From Prunus persica (taxonomy: Eukaryota > Streptophyta > Magnoliopsida > Rosales > Rosaceae), in assembly GCF_000346465.2 (NCBI RefSeq), contig NC_034011.1, positions 19,261,928 to 19,325,927 of the forward strand: DNA of 64,000 bases. The letters run 5' to 3'. Under the pieces are notes generated by a model. The model searched no databases. It saw only the letters and a list, made by a program, of their open reading frames with translations, and was not told where the DNA came from. How positions within the stretch are numbered: the first letter of the stretch is position 1; every line of letters begins with the position of its first letter. Below are positions 45,988 through 56,736 of the stretch, in pieces. A program made the translations under genes and the position numbers.

Positions 45988-46741
45988 AAGATTTCCTCCA
46001 AAATATGCCTTCCTTATATCTGTTCTTTTTAATCTCCCAGTAGAACAGATGAGGAAATTGATCCCTCACCTTTATAAATTCTATTGTCATATTACTCAAG
46101 TACTTCAGACGTAAGATTTCCACCCTCAACTTACACTCAGTGACAGTCTCTTCCCATGCATGTTGCAAGCTATCAAGTTCCCCGCCTCTTATATAGAGCT
46201 TCTTTAAATTTTTCAGTTGCCTCGGGTTCAGCCATGATGGTATTTCTTTCAGAGGGATGCCTTGAAGATCCAATTTTTCTAAATCCGGTGGGAACGAGAA
46301 ATGCCGGGACTGGAGGGAAATCTTTTCTTTCAACTCTGAAGAAACCACTGCCCATGATATTTTGAGGCGACGAAGAGATGAAATTTCCTTCAAATTTTCA
46401 AACTCCTTGTCCTGCATTACAGCCTCAATCCTTATGTATATACTTTGCCGCCTTAGTTTCTTCATCTTGGCAAGATCACCGAGTCTTAAGGGAGTATTTT
46501 TCAAATTCGCTATGAGAATAAGTACTTGGAGGGAAGAGAGTTTGCCAATCCCTTTTGGCATGCCTTCTAGCAAGTAACACTCTGATATATCCAAATGAGT
46601 GAGCTTCCTCAACGATGAGATATCCGAAGGCAATGTCTCTAAATTGTGGCATGCTCTCAGATCCAGAATTTCATGGCTGATGATGTTAAAGATACAAGAA
46701 GGAATCCGTGTTATTCCTGATATTCCTCGGAGACTAAGATA

Positions 46742-48387
46742 TGTTGGCGAGTCCTTACTTAGTTAGGATTTTGGTTCCTTACTATGTTAGGATTTTGGTT
46801 ACTTACCCATTTATCTAGTCCTATTATAATTGAGATTTATTTTTTATTGTAATTTAGATATATTTCCTATTTTATTTAGGGTTAACACCTCTTTGTACTT
46901 TTATAAATTCTTCCATATTGGAGAAGAATAATAATATGAGCGTATCTTAGCATAACTGAATTTTTACCCTACTTTATTTGACTGGTATCAGAGCCTGGTT
47001 CCTAACCTGTGATAACCTCTGACAAATTGAGAGTCGTTGGCATTCCTCATTCCTAACCCATCATGGGTCTTCACCTTGCTGTAAATCCCCGTTTCTCCTT
47101 TCCTTAATAATCAACATATATTTCTTCTGCCTTAGCCATAACCGCACCTTTCTGCAATTTTGCCCTTGTCTTTGTCCTTGCCGTGTTTATGTTGAGTCAT
47201 TACCTTTCTTTTTCTCTACCTATGCCTGCTGCTGCCTTTTTTCTCTTACTTTTCATCTCTCTATGAGCTTGCTTTATGCTAAAATCAGATTAAGCCCATG
47301 TTAGTTTCAATCTCTTACGCTCACAGCCGGGCCTCTCTTTTAAATGTATACCGTATGGGCAACTGCCCCTTGGCCATTGATGGCCTGATCTCTTTCCTCC
47401 GTGAGCCTCGTCACCGCTCGCCGAGCCTTCTCCTAGCTAGCCTTTGTCTCTCTATTTATTTGGGTGTTAATTTCTCCAAATCTCGACTTCCATACATCGT
47501 CGAATTTGAGGGGGAGTGACACTGTTGCTCATCTATTCCATTGCAATTCACCTACCTATCTATCATGGCTGATTGTCCATGCCTGTTTCTCAAGTACCAC
47601 TGATCATATGGCTCTATCGACCTCCTCTCTTCAGGGGGAGAGGGAGAGTGAAGAGAAGTTGTCTCTGTTGTTGCTGCTGCCACAGTTGTTTGCCTTGCCT
47701 TGTCTTGCTGGTGCCAGTGCCTTATATTGCTCTTGTTGGTGCCAGTGCCTTGTGTTGCTCTTGCTGCTGTCAGTTTTGTTGTCTCTTGTTGGGGACATTG
47801 TTGTTGTTGCTTCTATCTGTGTTCTGCCTTATCTACTGCCATGCTCACAGGACTTCTGTGTTCTGCCTTACCTACTGCCGTGCTCACAAGGTTTCTGTAT
47901 TCTGCCTTGTCTACTGCAGTACTCACAGGGTTTCTGTGTTTTGCCTTACCTATTGCTGTGCTCACAGGGTTTCTGTGTTCTGCTATGTGCCCTATTTTTT
48001 AAGGTTTGCTCTTGTGTTTCCGCTGCGAACTTTGCTTTAGTTTGTCACTTGTTTCACTCGTGGTTGACGAAAGGACCTTCTCTACAATTGGTGCTTCTCA
48101 AGTATGGTGTTCTGTGACTCGCTTGTCAAGTTGGGAGTGCGAAATATCTTTGCCCAACTTGAGGGGGAGTGTTGGCGAGTCCTTACTTAGTTAGGATTTT
48201 GGTTACTTACCAATTTATCTAATCCTATTATGATTGAGATTTATTTCCTATTGTAATTTAAATATATTTCCTATTTTATTTAGGGTTAACACCTCTTTGT
48301 ACTTGTATAAATACCTCCATATTGGAGAAGAATAATAATATGAGCGTATCTTAGCATAACTGAATTTTTACTCTACTTTATTTGACA
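46742..48387 (+). mobile_element. Non-coding LTR retrotransposon, 1.65 kb
   Basis: LTRs are 46742-46982 and 48170-48387 (TGTTGGCGAG to TTTGAC/TTTGACA). The first carries an extra 23-24 bp duplication. PBS TGGTATCAGAGC is at 46983-46994, and the polypurine tract TTGAGGGGGAG is at 48159-48169. The target duplication AGATA is perfect (46737-46741 and 48388-48392). There is no gag-pol in the 1.19-kb interior, so it must have been moved by proteins of another element. Confidence 0.95.
47815..47990. repeat. Minisatellite of about 45 bp in the LTR element
   Basis: About four copies of a unit with TCTGTGTTCTGCCTTA, CCTACTGC and GTGCTCACAGGG. The Cys/Leu-rich frames across it are repeat artefacts. 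Confidence 0.75.
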
Positions 48388-49542
48388 AGATACTTGAAGC
48401 TCAAGTAGTGCTGAGCCCCAATACCTTTCAAAAATACTCCTTCATCATCCGCTTCAATGTGATGCGTGGGTGAGCTCTGCCACCGTCCCAGCTGAAGAAC
48501 AACAACTTTCTTCAACTTCCTAAGCCATTCACGTTTGAAGCTAAGATAGTTGCTGTTCACATTGAATACTGTAAACAGATCTTCCTCACCCGGGGAAGTC
48601 GGGTTCTGATAAAAAAACTAAGCACGCGCGCCTGCAAATTGACGCTTTACAAGATGGCATCCACAGCCAGTCTGAATCAAAGTTGAAGAGTTGGGCGTCT
48701 CTGGCCAAGCCTATCAGCATACAACGAATCCAAGGGTGCAGCGTGCAACTAGTGGATAAATGAACATTTCCATGTGGTTGAATCAAGCCCTGTTTCATGA
48801 GTTTGCCAAAGATTTCTTCCCCTAACTCTTCGGCTGTCTTATCTTGGGTGGCCGTGATGAAGCCCTCCCCAATCCACCAGTAAATTAGAGGCCTTTTCTT
48901 TATCACCGACTCCTCAGGGAAGATTGAGAAAGAGAGGAAGCAGAGCCTCAACTCGGTGCCCTTAAGATGTTCGTAACTCCTCCTCAGATTAGCCATCGTA
49001 CGGCTTTCGTAAATTCCTTTCTCCAAGCCCATTTGTGACAACTCTTCTGATAGCTTCTTAGCTGCTGTTAGACTCGACTCCGGCTGAGACTGATGCGTAA
49101 ACTCTAAACTGCGTTCAGGGTAACTAGGTAACTTCACTAAAGAGATTGAGGCTTTTATTTGGTCGGTGATTGCCTCCAGGCTGTTGAAAGGATTGGTCTC
49201 ATCATCTCCCAAGAACAACTTGTCAACTAGACGTTCTAAGACAGTGAATTTGCTGAACAGAGTGTTCTCTCAGAGCGCAACTCTAGGTAGCAATTTTAAG
49301 TCTTCCATTTGTTGAAGCTCATCTTCAATCTTTTTGAAGCGACTCAGAACCACCTCCTGATCATCACCTGGCTTTATGTGTGCAATGGCCTTGGCTTTGG
49401 CTTTTCCCAGACGATCCAATAACTTGGGCAGGAACTTCTCTGCATTTCTCGAGGTTGAGGTGACATTTCTCATTTCAGATGCAATTACACTGAAAAGGTG
49501 GTAGCCTGTTGCAGATAGATTGAGGGTAGCTGTGGAACTCAA

Positions 49543-51009
49543 GAGATTGATGCAATCAAACCTATCATGTCTGCCTCTTTATTATTCAAGTGATATCTGT
49601 TTACCTCAATCAAACTCATTCTCTATTTGTTGCAGATTAGCGTGTCCTCTAGAACTAACTTATCATTAATTTTTCTTTTAAAAAAACAAATAAGATAATA
49701 GAATTAACCGGTTAAAGCATTTAAAACAATCACCGTAAGACCGTAAGATCATCTTTTTAAAAGAAATAAGATAATATATATTATTCCACACTTAATCTTT
49801 TAAATAAGATAATATAGGACCGATGGGAAGGAACTCCTCCTCAGTTTTTTGGGAGGCAAGCTTTTTCCAACATAGTGTTGATTCATAATCTGGTGAAACG
49901 ACATGCATGGTAAACCTAAACCTGCAAATTTTGGTAAACGATCGTGTAGCTTCAGAAATTGCTACCTCCATTGGAATCGCCAAAATTAATTAATAAAAAG
50001 AAACAAATTTTTTTTACTATTACTCTTGGAGATGCCCTTAGCTGACAATCATAGTTCAAAAGGCAAATAAAAGAAATAAAAAAAAGAAAAGGAGAAAAGA
50101 AAAAGTTCATTATACTCCCCGGTAGTCCTGGAAGCAAAGAACAATGGCAAAAGAAATATATATAATTCCCCACTCTTTTCAAACAATTATTCAATGTCAA
50201 TTATTCATAATCTCAATGAGCATAAAGAAGATGGTGTGTGGATTCAAAGAAAAAGCACATTACATATATTCCTTGGTAGTCCTGGAAGCAAAGAACAATG
50301 ATAAAAGAAAAATATATATGATTCCCCATTCTTTTCGATCAGCCTTAATCTCAGTGGCAAAAAATTAAAAAAAAACTAATTCAAATGGCACAGTGTAGAT
50401 TCTGAATCAAAATTCGCACTTCTACTAGAGACACAAACTTTTTATTACCAATTAATATAAGTCCGATAATACACAAGCTTCGTCATCTTCGTATAATTTT
50501 AATACTAGTTAAACGTGCTTGTCAAAATCAGGTCCTTAAGTTTCATCCTATTTCGACCCTTTAATTATTAGTGTTTAACGGGTCATATATCAACTTCACA
50601 AACTTGCCAACATATGGTTGACCTCAAGACTTGAAGACCCTTTAATTATTTATCACATTCGTCGTGTAGCTTCACAAAGTGCTACCTGTAATTGGAATAA
50701 CCGAAACTGATTAACATTAAACCGAACACTTAAAAAGGGAAAAAGAAAAGAAAAAGCTCATTATACTCATGCAAGCAAAGAACTATGGAATAACCGAAAC
50801 TGATTCCCCTAGCGGCTCATTCTAATTTTTAAACAGTTATTTGATGCTGAGCATGAATCTTATAGCTAAAAATATGAAAATGATCGAACTAGAGACATAA
50901 CCTTTTGTTCCAATAACAGATCCAGGTCCTTTGATCAAAGCGCTGAACAAAGGCCAAGTTTCTGATTAAAATTGCAGTAGATACATAAATATAGTGTTGA
51001 AGGGGAAGA
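49543..51009. promoter_or_regulatory. Head-to-head intergenic region between LRR gene and fusion gene 2
   Basis: This 1.47-kb stretch is shared from 49790 on with the flank of gene 1 (3600-5536 and 16011-17063) without the CACTA or retroposon insertions. It would contain the promoters of both divergent genes. No core promoter motif could be fixed. Confidence 0.5.
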
Positions 51010-52280
51010 ATGGCAGGGGATGTTGCTCAATTTCTCCGGAATAAGTTCCTAGCATATCTTAGCGAGACGGAGTCCGAATTATCATCAGGTGCTGTTCTCA
51101 TTTCTGATTTGGGAGCAATCAAAGATATTGTAATAGCTATAGATACTCGAAGACTTACGGAAGATTACTACTGTCGCTTTATCTCTGTGCTCCTGGACCT
51201 CACCGACGCATTGACCAAGTGCCAGGTCTTCTCACATGAGTGGAAGAAGCATAGTCATCACAAGACTCATTTAGTAGTCTTCAACCATTTGAGTTTGAGG
51301 AAGATTTGTTTCGTGTGGAAGATGAAGAAGCGGCTGGCTGCAATAAAACGCATCTTCGAGGCTGAGTTTATGAAAATGGAAGAAAGAATTTATAGCTTGA
51401 GGGAATCATCAAGTCACCCTGATCCTGAAGAGAATTTAGAGATCGAACTACCTGTAGAGATCGAACTACCTGTAGTCGAGGCTGAAGTTGTGGGATCTGA
51501 TGAGCAATTACTGAAGATTGGGAACTTTCTTTTAAAATCATCTCCGTCATCAGGTGCTGGATTTGCGGCAGTTGGGATAGTGGGCATGGCAGGCGTGGGT
51601 AAGACCACTCTGGTTTGCAAGGTTTTGAGTTGGTGGATGGTGCTAGGTAAATTTTCTCCTATAATTTGGTTATGCTTGTCGAATATAATCAAAGAAAATA
51701 AACAAGTAGAAGAAGAAATTGAGGTCAGCATTGTGAAATGTATGCTTAGTAAGTTGGACGCCGTTGCCGATGGGGATGGCATCATCCAGGAGGAGGAGAA
51801 GACAATAATTAGTAATAATTCTGGTCATCTCCTTGCTGCGCTCTTGGAAAGGCTCAACCAACATTTATCAGGTAAAAGTTATTTGATTGTGTTGGATGAT
51901 GTGTGGCACATGAACGATTTCTACTCGGATTTAGGACAACTACTTGAGGTTCAGGAAGGTGATAAGAAAGTTGGGAATCGCTTATCGCAGGGATTGCCTA
52001 AGGGTAGTGGTGGTGCCATCATCGTCACTAGTAGGATACCGGAAGTGGTTGAAGCTATGGTGGTACCGGCGCAGGGGTCAGATAAACATTATAAGAGCCT
52101 GATTATTTCTCTTGAGCCTTTGGACAGAGAAAGCTGCTGGAATATATATAAGGACACTGCTTTTGGTTATCAACAACATTTGGAAAAGGTTCAGAATGAA
52201 ATTAAGGATCTATGTTATGGTCTACCATTGGCCGCTAGGACACTCGCAGAAATCATGTCCCAGAACTCCCAAAATTTTGA
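51010..52280 (+). CDS. Fusion gene 2, exon 1: NB-ARC ATPase part
   Basis: Paralogue of 17064-18373. The P-loop GMAGVGKTTL (about residues 192-201) is the more canonical version, followed by YLIVLDDVW (about 291-299), GGAIIVTSR and YGLPLAARTL. As in gene 1, there is no winged helix or LRR. The following 105-nt intron (52281-52385, donor GA|GTATTA, acceptor ATGCAG) contains no in-frame stop and is a multiple of three, so the frame is open from 51010 through the first DGK-like exon even without splicing. This directly supports one continuous NB-ARC/DGK gene. Confidence 0.92.
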
Positions 52281-52385
52281 GTATTATTCTCAACTTAATT
52301 ATACATACAGTACTTTATTACTTACTCCCGTATTTTGGAATCGTCTTTCAAATTATTTACGTACCAATATGAATGTCCCATGCAG

Positions 52386-53745
52386 GAGGACTTCTTCGCC
52401 CTACCGCAAATCTGAGGACTTACCTGATTCCTTCCATATGAAAAAATCCCCAGTGTTGGTGTTTATTGATATGTACGGTAGACAACAAGGAGAAGAACTC
52501 ATTGGGAAATTTTGCGACCTCCTTACTAAAGAGCAGGTATTTTTCTCATTGAACACATGCACTTTGATCATATATTATGTGAACTAAAATTTTAACAGTT
52601 TATGTATAATTAAAGCTCTAATTAACATGCATGGATTTGATTAAAGTTTGTTGTAAATATAATATTGTATTGTTTTCCTTTATTTTCTAGGTTTTTGGTG
52701 TACTACAGAAAGGAGAAAAGACATATAATAATCCTGAGACGGTGTTAAAGGATGTTTATGGTACTTTAGAAAAGCTTAAGCAAAATGGTTATTATGGTTT
52801 TGCTTCTGAAATTCAAAAGAAGATGAGAATTATAGTGAGTAACATGTTAAATTAATATGGTTTGCTAAAGCGTAGTCTACACTTTCTAAATAACATTTTT
52901 AATATCTTTTTTTTAAATTTGACATTATATATATATATATATATATATATATCTTCTATCTCAGGTTGTTGGCGGAGATGATGTTATAAATTGGATTTTG
53001 GGAGTTATCTGTGATCTTAAATTGCCAGAGTCACCCTCCATTGCTCCGGTACCACCACCGACATTATTAAAAGTATGGCGCTTGTCCTACGACCACTACC
53101 AATATGGAATCGCTGCTTCGTTTGGATGGGTGGGGCGTTTAGCATTTATATTTAATTCTTTTTAATTGGCAACTATTTAATATTGAAACGTCTTTTTAAT
53201 AACAATATTAAACAATGATAATATATACATGCAAAAAATAATTTACTAACATATTAGATAGATAATTCGAAGAATTTATAAATTTGTATTAGGTACATTA
53301 TCATATTATTTTACTCATGGGATCGTATGGTATGGAGATTGAAAGCTTACTTTAGCATCTCCGTGCCAGACAAGTTTTTCTCATGTGCAAAACATTTTGA
53401 AATTTAAAATAATGGGTGGTTAGTCAAATTTGTAATAAATTCCAAATTTAGGAGGAAAGAAATCAACACAATGAATTGGGGAAACCAACATTTAATACAA
53501 CAATATAATAGGGTAAATTCTAAATAGGGGAACTTTTAGAATATAAAAAGTACAATAAATCAAAATTTAAACTTAATTAAGTAACTTGCTGAGTTGAATC
53601 CTAATTATCGGATTTTACTTATAATAAATTAGGTTTTTTTCATAAAAAAATAAGACGGTCGGTTGTATATAAGAAAACATTAATTTGAAGGGGAAAATCC
53701 ACATTTACTATTTTATTTTCTTCCGTTTTCATGACACACACATAT

Positions 53746-53776
<31 letters not shown>

Positions 53777-54753
53777 GTACCATCCCCCTGAACGTCTTTG
53801 TTTTTCATGTAAAGATGAGTATGAGTATATGCTTTTAAATTTCCATTTTAATTACAACATGTACATGTATGATTCTACTGTTACTTACTAGGTTAGGTTG
53901 GCAGGCAATTGATGCATCTCTCTATTTAATTTATGCATGTTGCCTGCTTGACTGCTTCCAGAAGGACATTTCAAATTTATCATCGCTGAGACCATTTCTT
54001 GTTGACGTAGCACTGGCAAAAACGTGTAGGACTGACAGGTATTCAATTGAGATGTCGTATGGCTAACTCTTTAATTATCTATATGTATTTTTTTTTTATT
54101 TTAAATACAAGCGATAGTCTAAATTACAACCAAAAAGAAAAAAAGTTTCTCACACACACATTACTAATTAAGTGTCATGAGAGTTTGAACCTAAAACCAT
54201 CGGTATGCAAGTCAATATCATTTTTCTACTAAGACTAGACCTCATTGACAATTATATATATGTACTTAACTATATATGTTCATATTATTTCCTTTTAGTT
54301 TACATTGAAGTTAACTTTTCATAGTAAGGTAACAAGAATTTATGGGTAAATTAATCTGCAAATTTATTGTAGTTGTAATCTTATTTATTCTTTTATTGGA
54401 TTTTCAGCTGGCATTGTTTCATTAGGATGAAACACACTCAATCTTCTACAAGTCAACAACAAAAACCACATTCTTCTTTTACGGACCGATTGCCACATTA
54501 TTTGCATGAGGTTAGAGATGTGGGAAAAGCGGTAAGAATTGCTCCTTTTTTTCTTTTTTTTTTTTTTCTTTTATAATCTCCAATCTCCATTCTCAATGGA
54601 CCTATCACTTAACTTTTATGATAACCACTTCTTATCTCTCCTTCCTTATTACCACTTCTTATCTTAAGATAATATTAATTCCTCAATTCTTATACATTTC
54701 TTAGGATATTCCAACATTATACGGACGATTTTGGTACTACTTCATGTTGACTG
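52386..54753 (+). CDS. Fusion gene 2, exons 2-7: DGK-like catalytic part
   Basis: Exons are 52386-52536, 52691-52834, 52965-53129, 53962-54038, 54408-54531 and 54705-54753, all GT-AG and in phase. They read SPVLVFIDMYG, LTKEQVFG, VLKDVYGTLEKLKQNG, EIQKKMRII, VVGGDDVINWILG, AASFGW, SFLVDVAL-like FLVDVALAKTCRTDSWHCFIRM, and YGRFWYYFML. The catalytic GGDGT is GGDDV, and the glycine-rich loop is replaced by a longer insert than in gene 1. Exon 6 carries 33 extra bases with a Gln-rich insert. About 660 codons are open from exon 1 to exon 7. Confidence 0.83.
54140..54250 (-). mobile_element. SINE-like element in intron 5 of fusion gene 2
   Basis: Copy of the element at 19852-19960 in the matching intron (GTGTCATGAGAGTTTGAACC, CTAGACCTCATTG). 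Confidence 0.5.
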
Positions 54754-55669
54754 GTAAAGAATTTCATCCTTGTTTAAACGTTAATTTCTTTTCTTCGTTA
54801 GGTACCCAAATTCATTTGAATTTTTTTTTTAATACTCCTGTTATCATTTCATTTCCATATTTTTCATGCATTAATTAATGAGTCAGGATCGGAGGGACAT
54901 ATTTTTTGACACACGCTATAGAACGTTGGATTTTAGCACTTTGGATGGCTCAAATTGCATCTCACTTACATGTAGTTTTATAAACATGACTCAAAGTTTC
55001 ATTCAAAGTTCCATAATTTTCTAACAATTTATATTTTTTTATTCATATTGTCGTCGGAATTTCTGCATTTGGGGACTACTAATATTTTCGAAATGGCCGA
55101 TATTTAAGCGCACGACCCTTGGGGTGACAGGTATTTATTGGCAGAGCTTCATGCTTTCATCCAAGCTAAATTATTCATCATGTTGTTATAAATAACCCTG
55201 TATGCATATGAAATTACTAATTATTGGTATCCAATCCTAATAATTTGATATTAAATTATATAGGCTTATTTTCACAAAAGGTCTTTGACGTTCACGAAAT
55301 TATCATATTTAGTGTTTTATATTTTTTGTGACATGATTAGTCCTTAAAGTTATTCACATACATTCATATCGTGAGATAAAAATTACTAATCATTCATATC
55401 GTCAAGTATTCTATTGATGATGTGGAACCCAAATCATAGAGAAGAAAATAAACAATCCTCCTGTACTATAAGAATTTTGTTGTTACATAAGTTCCTTATG
55501 CGATGGAGGTCCTACTTTTTAGGGATTTTTGGAAGTGGTATGTTATTTTTCCTTATCAGCAAAATAACAATGTGTATCTGATCCACCAGCTGTTTTATAT
55601 TTATTTAATTTTAGCTAGATTGATTGCGATAAAAAAAAAAAAGGGAAATTAACCAAAACCCAAAAACAA

Positions 55670-55750
55670 AAGAGTAAAGCTACTCTTATCACATTTGTAT
55701 ACCACATTCTCATACAGCTTTATGTGTGGCACATGAAATGGACAACCAAA
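55670..55750. mobile_element. Partial copy of the fold-back MITE
   Basis: GCTACTCTTATCACATTTG, TATACCACATTCTCATAC and GGCACATGAAATGGACAAC match one arm of the element at 55883-56097. Confidence 0.55.
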
Positions 55751-55882
55751 CAATACATGGCAATCTAATTTTGTTGTCAATTCATAAAACCAGAGGATTT
55801 CCACTTTTTCATTTGCTGGTGAAAAAGGTCATCAATTCTGGGAACTTTTTCTTCTTTTAACATTAAGACATGTTTTTGTTTT

Positions 55883-56097
55883 GAGTAATGCTACTCTTAC
55901 CACATTTGTATGCTACATTCTCATACAACCTTATATAGCACATGAAGTAGACAACCTCATCAATTAAAAAGTGTCAATAAATCATAAAAGAAAAGAAAAT
56001 GTTAAATTAATTTTAATTGATGTGGATGTCTACCTCATCTGCCACATAAAGTGATATGAAAATGTGGTATACAAATGTGGTAAGAGTAGCATTACTC
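55883..56097. mobile_element. Fold-back MITE, 215 bp
   Basis: The left end reads GAGTAATGCTACTCTTACCA and the right end TGGTAAGAGTAGCATTACTC, a perfect inverted repeat that continues with few mismatches for most of each half. The whole element would fold into one hairpin. Confidence 0.85.
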
Positions 56098-56328
56098 TAA
56101 TTAGGGGCACTTTTTGAAAATGTAAAAGTACAATAAATCAGATTTTAAGTTTAATTAGGCAACTTGATGAGTTGGATCCGAGTCATCAAGTTTTACTTAT
56201 AAAAATTAGGTTTTATTAGTGGAAAAATATAATGATGAGTTGTAGGTGAGAAATAATTAGTTTGAAGGGGAATAGACAAATTTACTGAAAAAAGAAATCA
56301 TTGATACAAAAGATTTGATGACAAATCT

Positions 56329-56359
<31 letters not shown>

Positions 56360-56736
56360 TCAGGGGAAGGGGGAGAAGGAATGCAAGATGGGACGAAGCA
56401 CAGGGATAGAGAGTCATTAGTTTTTTTTTACAAGTTTTAAATTTAAGTTTTCTATGTTTTATTGAATTTTTATTTTTTAAATATTTTCAAAATAATTTTT
56501 TTATTTAGATCCATATGGCATGCTATTATTGGACACATGACTCCACATACATGCCATATCATCATTTTAACAGGATCTTTATGGAATCTCATGGTAGGAA
56601 CCAATTTTATATATGCGGAGTAATTTCGTAAAATATCAAATGTGATAATTTCATAAACCACAGAGAACATTTGTGAAAATATAAGCCAACTACATATTCT
56701 TCTTTTAGTACTTTATACTTTTGTTTTCCCTAACAG

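Larger units (their letters stand above)
45983..49542 (-). pseudogene. Winged-helix plus LRR half of an NLR, interrupted
   Basis: Minus-strand gene, start 49542. The N-terminus (ATGYHLFSVIASEMRN) is followed by YEHLKGTELRLCFLSFSIFPEES and LIYWWIGEGF, a winged-helix domain as in NLRs, then LRRs (LKYLSLRG-type, LETLPSDISSLRKLTHLDIS, LPPDLEKLDL-type) to 45983. No P-loop is present. From memory this resembles the Arabidopsis LRR genes next to At5g45490. Breaks are TGA at 49270-49272 with the frame continuing, a frameshift in the T7 run near 48612-48618, the LTR element 46742-48387, and loss of the C-terminus to the copia insertion, whose first bases supply the stop. It lies head-to-head with fusion gene 2. 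Confidence 0.85.
54754..56736 (+). other. Long intron-like region of fusion gene 2 between exons 7 and 8
   Basis: It is gap-free and has no match to the GMDAQV-containing DGK segment expected here. It holds a MITE and a partial MITE, and a GA microsatellite at about 56331-56353. Confidence 0.55.

Noticed and set aside
47464..48117. Cys/Leu-rich plus-strand frames of up to 217 residues
   Set aside because: They lie inside the non-coding interior of an LTR element and follow a minisatellite; three frames are open at once.
55100..55180. Candidate for the missing DGK exon (after GTGACAG)
   Set aside because: The translation shows no DGK residues and meets a stop early in the matching frame.
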